Source of the DNA: Bidens hawaiensis
Taxonomy: Eukaryota > Streptophyta > Magnoliopsida > Asterales > Asteraceae
Length of the DNA stretch: 64,000 bases
Direction of reading: 5' to 3'
NCBI GenBank assembly: GCA_021521415.1
Contig: JAIQDT010000669.1
Location: 620,001 to 684,000, forward strand
In this document: positions 34,436-46,030 of the stretch, one piece after another
How the letters are laid out: the number at the start of each line of letters is the position of its first letter
How positions within the stretch are numbered: position 1 is the stretch's first letter
Notes under the pieces: model-generated
The model's database searches: none
Told to the model about the DNA's origin: nothing
Seen by the model: only the letters and a program-made list of their open reading frames with translations
Made by a program: the position numbers and the translations under genes

Positions 34436-35450
34436 GTGTGTGGCGTTGACGTGTTGGTAAAACAAAGCTTTGTGGTTCTTGGGTGCTTACATGGTGAGTC
34501 GACGTGAATTCGATCAATTCGATCACATTCGTTATAGTTTCAAAACTAAAACAGAAAAACAAAACAAAAAAATTTGAGGTGGCCTAATGGAGTGACATCA
34601 GTCGATGAAACTCGGGTGTTGGTAAAACCCGGGCAATTAGGCTACGCGACATCGTTCGATTGTCATTACATTAGTTTTAGTTCCAAAACTAAAAACGCAA
34701 AAAAGGGTGTTGGTGAAACCCGAGTATTTTCGGGCCGATGTTAAGGTTATCAGTCTACGCGACATTGGTCGGTAAAAGAAAAGAAAATACAGTAACAAAG
34801 TCAAATTGCAAAAATCAGAAAAAGCAATACATAAACTTAAAATTGATCTTGTGGCACCAGGTCTCATTTACTCAATATCTATATGCATAAAGAAAAAAAA
34901 CAGTAAAAAGTCAAATTGCAAAAAACAAAAAAAGCAATAAAAAAACTTAAATTTCTTTTTGTGGCACCGACTGTCTCTTTTACTTATATATTGATAATAA
35001 TTTGAATCGACGACCGCGTGTTGCAGAGATGAAATGGTCACGAATTCTGTCGGTATCGAGTTACAGAACCCAAAGTAAAGATAATCGTGCACACCAAAAT
35101 ACAACAAATTAGTATATCTAAATAGAAAAATGCGGCAAACAAAAAAAGACACGAGCGTGTTGCGCCTAAGAACTAACCGGAGTTCGACTGGAATCACTAG
35201 ACAATATTGACTGTAACAAAAACCCGCGCTTTGCAGCGGCAAACATACACGTATTTGGTTGGTATCAACGGCACTGTCTCTAAATCGTAAACATGGAATT
35301 CGGTCGTTATTGATGTACACACTAAACCCTAGGCTAAAAAAATATTTAACCAAAAAAAACACACACACGACTTGAAGTGCCAACATGGAATTGGTGCCAC
35401 GTGAACCAATCAAATTCACGCGGCACCAACCCATATGCTTTAGATATATA
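34436..35450. repeat. Helitron-like non-autonomous sequence
   Basis: It repeats TGGTAAAACCCGGGC, GAATTCGATCA, GACCGCGTGTTGCAGAG and AACCCGCGCTTTGCAGCGG, and ends near a TATATATTGGCA junction. GC-rich CGCGTTGCG words next to ATATAT termini resemble plant Helitron relics. A second similar stretch is at 44585-45345. The 188-codon minus frame at 34868-35434 is a translation of this repeat. Family assignment is tentative. Confidence 0.4.
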
Positions 35451-36030
35451 TTGGCAATTTAAACTCTGTCATTTAATTAAGGTATTTGTAACAATTAATC
35501 TATATGTTTTGGTTTGCATATAAAACATAGGTGGTGTCCTTTTGCCCCAAGTAACCTCGTTAGTTTGCTTGGTTAAGTTTGATCATGCGAGTTGCACATG
35601 AGGGCAATATTTATGATTATTTTACACTTGTTAATAAAATAAGCTTAGGATAGATTATGTAACTATTGTAAGTAGTAGAGTAAATGTTGTATTCTGTAGG
35701 TAGATCATAGATGTACATGTGTTTACATTTAGTTTTTTATAACTGTGTACAAATTCTGAAAGTAGTTGTAAATAGCCAAATAGCATTCCACAGCTGTTAA
35801 ATGAAAAACATTTTGAGAGGTGTATAAAAGCTTAAGTATTTTGAAAACAATAATAAAGGGATCACTGATCACTTGTATCCAAATAGCTAAAAAATAGAAA
35901 CAAACAGAAAGAAACATACTGCAATTAGATTATTGAATTAGCTGAAAACAATGATAATCAAAAACATGAACATCCAAGGTACTAATACTGAAAACAAAGA
36001 TAAACAGCTGCTCCGCTAGTCACGAACCGG
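35451..36030. other. Intergenic, downstream flank of clathrin relic
   Basis: No gene. From about 35937 the sequence is the first half of a roughly 270-bp imperfect tandem duplication that also includes the last exon of the relic (second half about 36205-36380). Confidence 0.5.
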
Positions 36031-36379
36031 TTAAGGATTACGTGGGATACTTATCACTTGCTCTTGACTTCTTTGTTGATCAACAGAATACTGCTGCACG
36101 TTTCCTTCGACTGATTGCGGTCTCTGTCAAGGTAAAACAGCTAGAAGTTAGAAACGAAGATGTACATGCAGCTTCGTTGTGGTCTCCGATTACAAAGAAA
36201 AAACTGATCATATAAAACATGAACATCCAAGGTACTGATACAGTGATACTGAAAACAAGGATAAATTAAATAACTGCTCCACTGGTCATGAACTCGGTAA
36301 CTAGTTAAGGATTAATACTTATCGCATGCGCGTCAAGAGCTTGACTTCTCTGTGTTCAACAGATCACAACTGCATATAG

Positions 36380-36890
36380 GGTTATGCATGGTTCGGTTTG
36401 GTTCATTTTTAGGCTAAAACTGAACAAAGAACCCAAGTTATTTGAATTTTTGAAAATTGTTCGACTTCGGTTTTCGGCTTTCAGTTTGGGTTAGGTTTAT
36501 GTTTTTTTTTATTTTGCCATTTGAGCTTGAAAATTTTGACCAAGAATTAAAGTTTGGTTAAAATAATCAATTTCGACCGAAATCATTCTGTACATTAAAG
36601 CTTAATTGATTATTATACATTTCGTCTAAAATATTTGAGGTACATATTTATTAGATTCTAATTAATTACTTAAAATAAAAAAAAGTAAAAATAAAAATAT
36701 ATAAATGCAGTTAAGTTCGGTTTTTTTTCGGCGTGTGTTGCATGCAAAACCAAAACCAAACCTTAAGTTCGTATTTTACAAAAGCATAAAATCAAACCGT
36801 CGGTTTTTTGGTTTTCGCCAAGCAAAACCAAAACAAAAACATAAAATCAAACCGTCGGTTTTTTTGGTTTCATGCACATCACTAGCTGCA
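36380..36890. repeat. GGTTTGGTT/AACCAAACC-rich MITE-like sequence
   Basis: It lies within the last intron of the clathrin relic. The left part starts GGTTCGGTTTGGTTCA and the right part ends GGTTTTTTTGGTTTCATGCA. In between, AAAACCAAAACCAAACC words occur in two near-identical short direct repeats (36786-36865). Superfamily not determined. Confidence 0.45.
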
Positions 36891-37721
36891 TATTTACTTT
36901 GACTAACCAGGGTCTCTACATGATCATAATCAGACTACGAAACAAGAACTGGCAAGCAATTAAAACTACATAAACCAATTTTAAAGTTTACAAAACTTAC
37001 AGAAAAAAAGGGGGGGAAAAGGAACATAACCCTGTGCCACATGATATACTTGTAAGTATTTACACAAGTTGAAAACACATATAAGAGCAATGAATACATA
37101 AGAGAAACCGGTTTTAGTCCGTACACGCTTAATTAACTATTTAAAATAAAAGTAGATTTGTGTAAGATCTATAAGCAACTATTAAAAATACAATGATTCA
37201 TAAAGCTAAGTTGCTATTCGTTCGCGTTTAACTAATGAGTAACAACAAACCTCTAGTGAGCCAGGGGCAGTTCCAGTCAACGCCAGCCATTTCTCAGATG
37301 GATCACATTGGCAGTAGATTACCTGACTGTTTGATAAATTGGCCGTTCTATCAAACGTCTTTACAGGTTCAGAATCACCTACACCGAAGGAACAGAACAC
37401 CGAGTTCAGCTGATGTGGCAAAACTCAAAAAACAAAAAGAAAGCAATGTACCTTCAAGTAACCAATGATACACCGACGTCTCGGTTACCATGCACAACAT
37501 CTTAGGGGCAACCCACTTCCAAAAGATAACCTAGAGAATGAAATGTGATCAAATGTAAATGTTGCAGATAATTAAAATGTTAAAGTTACAAAACACAGTC
37601 ACCTGCTCAGGCATAATATGAGATTTCACTTTGCCTTTCGTCTCGACACTATATAGCATTACGTAGTCCATAGTATTCCCAGGGAGTTGAGCTTCAAGAA
37701 AAACACATCATACATTAGCTA

Positions 37722-38518
37722 TATGCAAAAACTAATTTATTTCAAGATAATCAAATTGCAGGCAACATAGTCCATAATAGGGGCGTGAATTTGTGACACG
37801 ACACGAACCTAACACGATATTCACATGGCTAGGTTTGGAATAACGTGTTTGAGTCAGTTTCGTGGTTGAACCCGTTTAGCTAAACGGGTCGGGTTCGGGG
37901 GTTGACCTGTTTAACATTTTTATTTTTATTTTTTAAATTGATTGGTTATATATGCCTAAAATTTAAACTAAAAATGGAAATTGACATAAGGATTGCAATT
38001 AATATCTAACTGTTTTTATATAAGTTTTTTTTTTATTTTTTTTGTTGTAAAAATGTAATATTAAAGTATTAATATGTGAAAACAAAAAAGAAAACGATAA
38101 AACTTTTGGGTCAAACTAATTTATGCAAAAACTAATTTATTTCAAGATAATCAAATTGCAGGCAACATAGTCCATAATAGGGGCGTGAATTTGTGACACG
38201 ACACGAACCTAACACGATATTCACATGGCTAGGTTTGGTATAAACGTGTTTGAGTCAGTTTCGTGGTTGAACCCGTTTAGCTAAACGGGTCGGGTTCGGG
38301 GGTTGACCTGTTTAACATTTTTATTTTTATTTTTTAAATTGATTGGTTATATATGCCTAAAATTTAAACTAAAAATGGAAATTGACATAAGGATTGCAAT
38401 TAATATCTAACTGTTTTTATATAAGTTTTTTTTTTATTTTTTTTGTTGTAAAAATGTAATATTAAAGTATTAATATGTGAAAACAAAAAAGAAAACGATA
38501 AAACTTTTGGGTCAAACG
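37722..38518. repeat. Nearly identical 400-bp tandem duplication
   Basis: Copy 1 (37722-38118) and copy 2 (38122-38518) start TATGCAAAAACTAATTTATT and end CTTTTGGGTCAAAC. By eye they differ only by one substitution and a one-base insertion near TAGGTTTGG. It sits in an intron of the clathrin relic. The repeated unit includes the left part of a MITE-like sequence starting AGGGGCGTGAATTTGTG. Confidence 0.92.
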
Positions 38519-38792
38519 GGTTGTGTTCGGGTTCATGTGTCTAACACGATTTTCAGATTCCGGTTTGTGCCAAACTTTCGGGTTTAAGTCGGGTTGGACC
38601 CGCAAACACAACCTGTTCTACACCTAAAAAACAATAAGGTGTACCTTTTAAAGCCAGAAGCTTTAAATTGGGATCCAGTAGTGCTGAAGTAGCATCGATT
38701 GGCCTCCTCAATGGCTGCATTGGCATACCCATATCAATAATCACACATTGTTCTGAGCCCTGAGGTGATGTTTCACAAACACAAATAAACAA

Positions 38793-39290
38793 GGAATTTC
38801 GTATGATTAACTAAATGAACGAACATGTGCATCGGCCATGTTCGTTCACTTGTGTTTGTCAACGTCCGATGCTGCATTAGTTTACGTCCGCTTATATTCG
38901 TTAAAAGATTTTTAATACTTTTTGATGACTTTTCTACTCTAATCATATAAATTTAAACAATATTATTAACTATGAACGAAATATATATACGAGTATTATG
39001 TGATTGTTTTATACGTAAAATTAACATATGAATATGAATGTTAATTAAAACGCCTACGCGACTACATAATCTTGGTAGCTGGACCCTACCGTTGACAATC
39101 ATTGTTTCGGTTAGCCAAATCAAATAAAACATTTGCTTGTGTTCGTTCGTTTGTGTTTGTGAACTCATTCCTTTATTGAACGAACACGAACAAGAAATTT
39201 CGTTCAGTTAGTTGTTCGTGAACCGTTCTCTTGTCCGATAAAAGCTTAACGTACAAACATGAACAAGGCCCTGTTGTTTGTTTGTTTGTT
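38793..39290. repeat. MITE-like repeat (GTTCGTTCATG family), third copy
   Basis: It begins beside the first clathrin block. It carries AAATGAACGAACATGTGC, CATGTTCGTTCACTTGTG and TTGAACGAACACGAAC. Closely related to the repeat in ALG11 intron 1; both include CTTTTCTA(C/A)TCT(A/T)ATCATAT(A/G)(G)ATTTAA and GAATATGAATGTTAA. Confidence 0.55.
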
Positions 39291-39708
39291 CAGGTATCCT
39301 ATTTCCACTTCAATCACAAACCTTAAAAGTTGCGAAAACAAGAAACAGTGCAAATCAAACTACGTTTGCCATAATGTACTAAAGTGTGAATTGATTCAAT
39401 TCAAACGAGTGTGTACGATAACCTTGTGTAGAGATTTACGTACCGTGCGTGCTTGGTTCATGCTGAGTAGATCAAAACGAAGATGTAGTGGTGTTCGGAA
39501 TTGCGTATTTATAACTTATTGATGAAGTTAAATGACTAACTTCGGAGGGTGAGTGACGACTTGGGAGGATGTGCATGGTGGTCTCGAGTTCTATAACGAT
39601 TACAACCCGGTTTTATCATAACGGCCTTCACGCGGGTTAATGTACTTGGGCAACCTGGCGTTGTTTGCAATCACGGACGTACGAGGTCGTCTTTTGTCAT
39701 TGAATCAC
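39291..39708. other. Intergenic, no gene recognised
   Basis: The 87-codon plus frame at 39259-39522 has no recognisable domain. Confidence 0.4.
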
Positions 39709-40282
39709 CCTGGATACAAGGGCGGATATGTGGGGCGGGGAGGGGTCGTGGCCCCCCCGGGTTTTCGGATCAGTAGCATACTGTATAGAGCTGCTTAACG
39801 GGAAGCTATTTTATGTTAATCTTTTCTTTGAATGTGTAGCATGAGCACCAAGTAAGGTGAGGAGAGTGAAAATATAAAGTTGGAGATCCATTATTCATGA
39901 GCTTTAATTGAAGAGGAATGAAGAAGATGAAGAAAAATAGAATAATATTATAACTATGTTGAGTTGAGTGTATACTTTTGATAGAGCCATGTGGGCTTGC
40001 AGGTAAACTATTCCTTCATTTATATATTCATTTTTATTAATTGTTATTTACTTATTTGTTTTATATTGGACTTCATATTTTAATTAGTTTATAATGTAAT
40101 TGTTTATTTTTATTTCCTATAAAATTACATTAAAATATTCTATTTTATTTCATTACTAATTTGTTTGCCTTACCGACCACGTACATTCCATTTTTGAAGA
40201 AGAGAACATTAATTATCGGACCTATTGAAATTTATTTCGACCCCCGCAGTTTAGATGTTCAAGTTCCGCCAATGCCTGGATA
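39709..40282. mobile_element. Non-autonomous hAT element, 558 bp, 8-bp target duplication
   Basis: The element at 39717-40274 is flanked by identical CCTGGATA at 39709-39716 and 40275-40282. Ends are CAAGGGCGGATATGTGG and the inverse of CATTGGCGGAACTTG. The CA..GGCGGA end type matches the hAT transposase-bearing element whose right end is at 59574 (CAGTGGCGGATCC on the other strand). No transposase in this copy. Confidence 0.85.
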
Positions 40283-40665
40283 ACTAGGATTTTTCCTTTG
40301 CTGTTAAAAAAAAAGCCAAAATCCGGCCTTGGTGGCTATAAAGAATGCCTCAGAGTTCAACGTCTTCAAATGAGTGTAAAATACGAGAGTATTAAAAGGT
40401 TAAAAAATGTCTTTGTTATTGAAATCTCGAATTATTGTTTATTGACTCTCTTAACCACCTAAAGTTTGGTGTGTATATTGACTACTGAGCAAGGTCGGCC
40501 CTTGGGTCAGCAAACTCAAGTAAAAGCTTTAGGTTCACACTTAATTAAGACTCCTAAATCATTAAAACAAATATATATACACACATATATAATAAATGGC
40601 AAGTAAAATTGATATTGTATGTGTCTTTTAATTGTAAATCATGAGTTTGAGACACGATATAAGCG

Positions 40666-40725
<60 letters not shown>

Positions 40726-41612
40726 GTTGTAATGAAAAGGTCACATAACCTCATTTCTATTTAGGCCTTTAAATGCAAGTGTGGATATATTTACGTTGCT
40801 AAGAGAACTAAACTCATAAATTGTGATTGTGGATATGTTTATGTTGCTAAATAAACCGGTCAACACGAACCAAAACGTGATATCCAACAATGAGTCAAAC
40901 GCAATATGCAAAACCATTACTTTAGAATATAACGGCAGGCACCAACCTGTTGACCGGGTTTATAAAACGAATCAAGAACGTCTGCTTTTGGACATAAATT
41001 TTATTTTTTAGCATATCAAGCCTAAACTATTTGACTCAGTTGCTAGACTTCACATTCTTTTAATCTTCATGACCCAAAAAAGAGTGAAAATAACATTACT
41101 TAAGTTAAATTAATAACTTACATTTATTTGGTCAACTCAAAACATTTGCATTATTGTATTGTGGGTCCCACAAAAAATACACAATTAAGTAATCAACTTA
41201 AATACATAATCAACTTAGTTGATATTGTAAGTAGGATCAACAATATGAGAAACTACCTAGTCCAAACAATAGTATAATATTTTTGTGTTCATATGATGTT
41301 GGTTTCTAAAAAATTAGGTATGACTACATTTTAATTTTATATTTATTAGCTATCTAAGCCTAGTTTATTTGACCATACACATTCTTTTAATAATCACAGC
41401 CCGGCCAAAAGAACAGAAAAAATAACATTGCTGAGTTAATTAATGACTTCCAAATTTGATTAGGATGAGGCGGTAAGGTGGTTAAGATGTAGAATAAGAT
41501 ATCAATGGTGTAATTCTTGTAAAGTGTAACATTTAGTTTTTAAAGAAAAAAACTCAAATGTTTGTAATATTTTAATGCGGGTCCCAAAAAAATACACAAT
41601 TAAGTAATCAAC
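40283..41612. other. Intergenic with ATT microsatellite
   Basis: No gene. It includes the ATT tract (separate entry) and several related AAAATACACAATTAAGTAATCAACTTA words near 41175, 41590 and 41965 that indicate local duplication. Confidence 0.5.
40669..40725. repeat. ATT microsatellite
   Basis: About 18 ATT units in a row. The Asn-repeat frame across it is an artefact. Confidence 0.95.
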
Positions 41613-41811
41613 TTAGGGGGTGTTTGGGATTGCTTATTTTCAACAACTTAAAACTTATAAACTTTTTGAAAAGTAATAAGGTGTTTGGGATTGTTTATAT
41701 TGTGACTTGTGAGTTGTGAGAGAAAAAGTTTCATAAGTTAGAATGTTGTAACTTATTAACTTAATGAAAAACTATAAGAAGATAAAATAAGGAATCCCAA
41801 ACACCCCCTTA
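41613..41811. mobile_element. Tourist-like MITE, 193 bp
   Basis: The element at 41616-41808 starts GGGGGTGTTTGGGATTGCTT and ends GGAATCCCAAACACCCCC. It is flanked by TTA at 41613-41615 and 41809-41811. Same end type as 19108-19520. Confidence 0.85.
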
Positions 41812-42080
41812 ATTAGACCGTGAGTAGGATCAACAATGAAAAACTACCAAATCTTCATGACCCAAAAGAATAGGAAAAAAAAACATTGCTAAGTTATTTA
41901 ATGACTAACATTTATTTGGTCAACTCAAAACATTTGCAATATTGTTTTGCAAGTCCCATAAAAATGAAAAAACACAATCAAATAATCAACTTAATTAAGA
42001 TTGTGAGCAGGATCAACAATGAAGAACTACTGATTCCAACAACTAATGGTTTTGTGTGCAACTGATGTCTTATTATATGT
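41812..42080. other. PP2C 3' flank
   Basis: AT-rich, with a further copy of the CACAATCAA(A/G)TAATCAACTTAATTA word. No separate feature. Confidence 0.5.
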
Positions 42081-43451
42081 TCATGGCATGAAATGAGGCA
42101 ACCGGATGATCATAACACTCATGTCATCATAAGAACCCCTTGTTGCTGATAAGCCGACAAGCTTCTTACTCGCGGATGCTAGATCCGGTTTCACAGTTCC
42201 AATGCAAAAGGGGCGAACAATGTCGACTGCTTCTTGGTTACTAACCTGAAAAGACGCATCAATGTAGAGTGAATTAGCAACCACGGTTTTAATAAAATGA
42301 TCGGTTAAAGTCATATTTAATATGTAACATGTAAAACAGATAAAATATGTTAACAAAATGTATATGGTAAGATATTACCAAATCCCAAATCCCATCAGAA
42401 GCAAGGATTAAAAACTCGCATTCGGGTTTAATGCTGATTATACTTGTTTCCGGTTCTGCAATCACCCATTTCTTAAGATCTTTATCTCCAATTCCTCTCG
42501 ATACCGCTAGTGAACCTTGGATCCGCCAAACACCATTGCGACAATCAACATATCCACCCTATACATACATCAACAATATTAATTTCAGTAATCTATATTA
42601 CACTCACATTTTATATTTCATAATTAAAATTAAGTTCTTACCAAACTTTCGACTCTTTCTTTCTCGTCTTCCCTTGAAGGCTTATGATCGACACTTAAAG
42701 GCTCTCCAACCCCACTTCGGCTCATAACCGCCCTACAATCACCTAAATTCGAGATTATAAGGTTGCCCTTACGAATCAATGCGGTCACACAACAAGTACC
42801 ACCATTAACATCTTGTTCTAAAAACTCCGAATCCGTAGCCAGATACCCCTTCCTTACAGCTCCAACAATTTCATCTTCACATTTGTTTGCAAATTTGTAC
42901 ATTATGTTTCGGTTCAAATTCTTCGCTACAAATTCCGCAGCCTTTGTACCTCCATGGCCATCAAAGACCCCAAAAAAAAGCCTATTTTAATTAAATATCA
43001 ATGTTAATACTTAATAGTTCACACCATTAATGGAAAAATATTACACAATGTATTTTCATTTTTATTTTTTTTTAACTTTTTTAGAACGACAACTATATTT
43101 TAAAAACTATCTAAAACTTACCTGTTTTGAATCTCCAACGAGATTTAAAACAACAGAAAACCGATCCTCCGTAGGTCCTCTTTTCCCTTTCTTACAATAA
43201 ACCGCGTACCCCTCACCATTTTCTTCGATCTCCGCCACGTCATCATCCGGCTTAACAACCTCATTAGTAAAACTCACTTGTGCTAGAGGAATCTGAATCC
43301 TAGCTAGCCTCTTCCTCTTAGAGAGGACAGACGGTGTAGCATTTGAGTCAATGAACTTATTAGCATGCTTATTTATAGACGAAACCGGAGATGATGCCTT
43401 AGGAGATGTGTGACGGATAGATAACGGTGATGACGGAGGTTGATGAAACAT
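42081..43451 (-). CDS. Clade-B (AP2C-type) protein phosphatase 2C with apparent frameshift
   Basis: Four exons on the minus strand: 43451-43122, 42981-42642, 42558-42379, 42245-42081. Metal-binding and core PP2C motifs are all present: [37 protein letters not shown] and SYDDMSVMI. Residues 45-56 ([12 protein letters not shown]) match the MAPK-interaction motif of AP2C phosphatases, which dephosphorylate stress MAP kinases. Odd point: exon 2 follows the only good acceptor (ATAG) with GC, eight T and GGGG. Seven T would keep frame with exon 1; eight give an early TGA after six codons. Exon 2 is 340 bases, one over a multiple of three; exons 1, 3 and 4 are in phase. So either a homopolymer assembly error (favoured, since all motifs are intact) or a recent loss-of-function allele. 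Expected length about 337 residues. Confidence 0.88.
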
Positions 43452-44584
43452 AGGTTATGACACAAACCCCTGCGAGTTTGTTACAATGGCGCCAGACATG
43501 TTATGAGAGCAAAAATAATATTGTTGTAAAACTTTTGTTGAAAGCTTGTTTTTATTTTTTGGTGTTGGCTAATGTCAAGTATATATATACACGTTCATGA
43601 CGGAGTCGTTGAAAACTATGTTATAAGTCGGTAACGGTCTAGATGCAAATATAGAAGTTATTAAGAGGATTTTGTTAATTTATTTATTTCACGTGTTGCT
43701 TAAGCGCGTGACAGTCAATTGGGTTGACCATACGAGGCATATAGGAGGACATATATTCATGGTACCTTAAGCTTAAAAGCTAAAAGGTATGTTTGACATA
43801 AATGTTTTGATAAAAATACTATTTTAGAAAATACTAAAATAGGAATAATGGATTGAGATATGGGTATAAACCCAGTATAGAAAATCTTAACAGTTGATAA
43901 AAAAGTTGATACAGTTTAATAAAGTACCTATTTGAAAATAACTAGAGATTTTGAAAGTTTAGCTTTCTCATAACCGGGGCCCGTTATTCGCGGCTTGAAA
44001 TTCTGTGAACGGCGACATGAAAAGAAGGTAGTGTGGGGGCGACCAACCGTTTGTGGTGGGAAAAGAGAGATGGGGAGAATAGGTTTCTTACTTTAGGAGA
44101 CATTAAGCGTTGCTTTTTAAGTGAGAGACGTCAGACAGGTGTGACGTGGAGAGGTTATTGACCTCTCGTTTAGTCGTTGATACTTTAGTCAATAATTATT
44201 TGTTTATTCAACGTGGATGTAAATACGAAAATTTATGATATTTTCAAGGTTTAAAGTGACATTAAAATAATAGAGTCGAGATTTGTTTCATACATATGTG
44301 ACATGGATAGGTTATTTCCCTTACACGTCTTTGATGATGCTTCGACCAATACTCGTTTTTCTAGTCAACATGAATGTCAAAAACATAAATTCAGCGATAT
44401 TTTTTAAATTTGAAGTGAAGTTATATTATGTTGCATTTGTTTCAACACAGGGGTGACGTGGAGAGGTTCTTGACCACACACTTCTTTACTGATGTTCAAT
44501 CAAGTACTCGTTTTTTTAGTTAGCATAAATGTAAAAACAAGAATTTACTAATATTTAATGTTTAAAGTGAACTTATATCATATT

Positions 44585-45345
44585 ATAACTAGAATTTTAC
44601 CTGGGCAGTTGGGATTGGTTTATGTACTCGTGGCATTGTAGTAATGGACATTTGTTACGGCACCGAAACTAAACCTGAAAAATAAATTACGAATATTTAA
44701 AGAGATGTTTATTCGGTCGGTAAAACCCGGACATCCAACACCCGGGCTTTGAAACTCGTGCGTTGGTAAAATCTTAGTGTTACGACGGTGAGTCGACACG
44801 AATTCGGCTAGTATCAGTTATGTTCGGTATGTCATAAATAATATAGGTAAAACCCGTGCGTCATAACCTACAAAATAAGCTTGTCAAATTAACATGCATA
44901 TAAAAGATTAAAAATAAAAGAAATAAGTATTTAAAATGGTGACTATTTATTTGGTAAAACTCAGGCGTTGGTACACTCAAGCATTGTTGGTCCCGAGTTT
45001 TGAGGCAGTGAGTTGACAAGAATTCGGTCAAATTAACATATAAAAAGATTAAAATATAAAATTTTAAGTTATTTAAAACAACGTTTATTCATTTGGTAAA
45101 AGTTAAGTGTTAGTAAAATGCAAGCGTTGTTGGTCATGAGTGTTGAGACAGTGAGTCAGCATGAGTTCGGTCATTTTATGTTACCATGCCTAAACTAAAA
45201 CAAAACAAAAATAAAAAATAAAACAAAAAATTAAACAATATTAAACAAAAAAAATTAATCAAAATGGTATGTCCCAGTAAGTTATCGCCACCTGGTCCAA
45301 TAGAATGAAGTGTGGCACCAAAAACTCCCTTTTATATATATTGAA
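44585..45345. repeat. Helitron-like non-autonomous sequence, second copy
   Basis: It shares words with 34436-35450: GGTAAAACCCG, GTTGGTAAAA, GAATTCGG, ACAAAACAAAAA runs, a final GTGGCACCAAAAACTCCC and TATATATATTGAATAAT. Class assignment is tentative, but the similarity of the two stretches is visible. Confidence 0.4.
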
Positions 45346-45879
45346 TAATATGTCTATTTATGTTAACTTAGAAGAATAAAAAATTGTTTCAGACAGGTTG
45401 ACGTGGAGAGGTTCTTGATCTCACACTCTGTTGCTGATATTTTCGCTACACGAGTATTGAAGTTCAGAGATATTTACTGCACTTATTTTATGTTAAAAGA
45501 CATAATCTGAAATTTAGCATAAATATAAAGGACGTAATTTGCAATTAACAGTACTATATATAACTACGCAATATTATAAACCAACTCAATATTTACTATA
45601 AGATGATGCATCGTAAAAAAAATGAGACAATGCATGCATGCATCTTGATCAATTGAAAAAACATAGCATGAATTTCTACAAGGGGTTTTAGCCGAAATTA
45701 ATTGAATCAATCAATTGAAATTTTATGAACTCCTTCAATTGAACTAACATATCATGCATGCGAATTCAATCATATAAATCGAGTCGTTGCATTCGTGTTT
45801 GTCATAAATTGATATTAATGGGTGAAGAGAGGAACATTGAGTTGCATGAAGAGAGAAAAAAACTACAATATTAACAAAT

Positions 45880-46030
45880 TAGTTTCATAAGTAGAGTAAT
45901 TATATAACTATATATTATAGCTAAACATATAACTAGAGTGATTATTTTCATAAGTAGAGTAATAATGTAAGTATATACTATTAGCAAAATATAACTAAAG
46001 TAGTTGTTTTCATAAGTAGAGTAGTTAAAT
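45880..46030. repeat. Imperfect tandem repeat, three units of about 60 bp
   Basis: TTTCATAAGTAGAGTA recurs at about 45883, 45949 and 46009, each followed by an ATATA-rich spacer and TAACTA(A/G)AGT. Confidence 0.7.

Larger units (their letters stand above)
36031..38790 (-). pseudogene. Clathrin heavy chain, truncated relic of the N-terminal propeller
   Basis: Five exon-like blocks in order on the minus strand, with intact GT-AG signals and matching phases: about 38788-38645 (ETSPQ ... [10 protein letters not shown]), 37691-37603 (ends MPEQ), 37530-37452 ([10 protein letters not shown] ... TSVYHW), 37378-37251 ([15 protein letters not shown] ... CDPSEKW), 36123-36031 (starts RPQ, contains SVDQQRSQ). 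They cover roughly residues 40-210 of the 1700-residue clathrin heavy chain terminal beta-propeller. The first exon is missing; a MITE (38793-39290) occupies its place. The last block diverges after SVDQQRSQ and stops at TAA 36033-36031. Nothing of the heavy-chain leg follows. It is a genomic-type copy, not a processed one, because introns remain. A short expressed propeller protein is possible but unlikely. Confidence 0.88.

Noticed and set aside
34868..35434. 188-codon open frame on the minus strand
   Set aside because: It is rich in Phe, Cys and Tyr from A-rich repeat sequence, has no domain, and lies inside Helitron-like words that recur at 44585-45345.
40554..40754. Poly-Asn protein frame
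   Set aside because: It is the translation of an ATT microsatellite.
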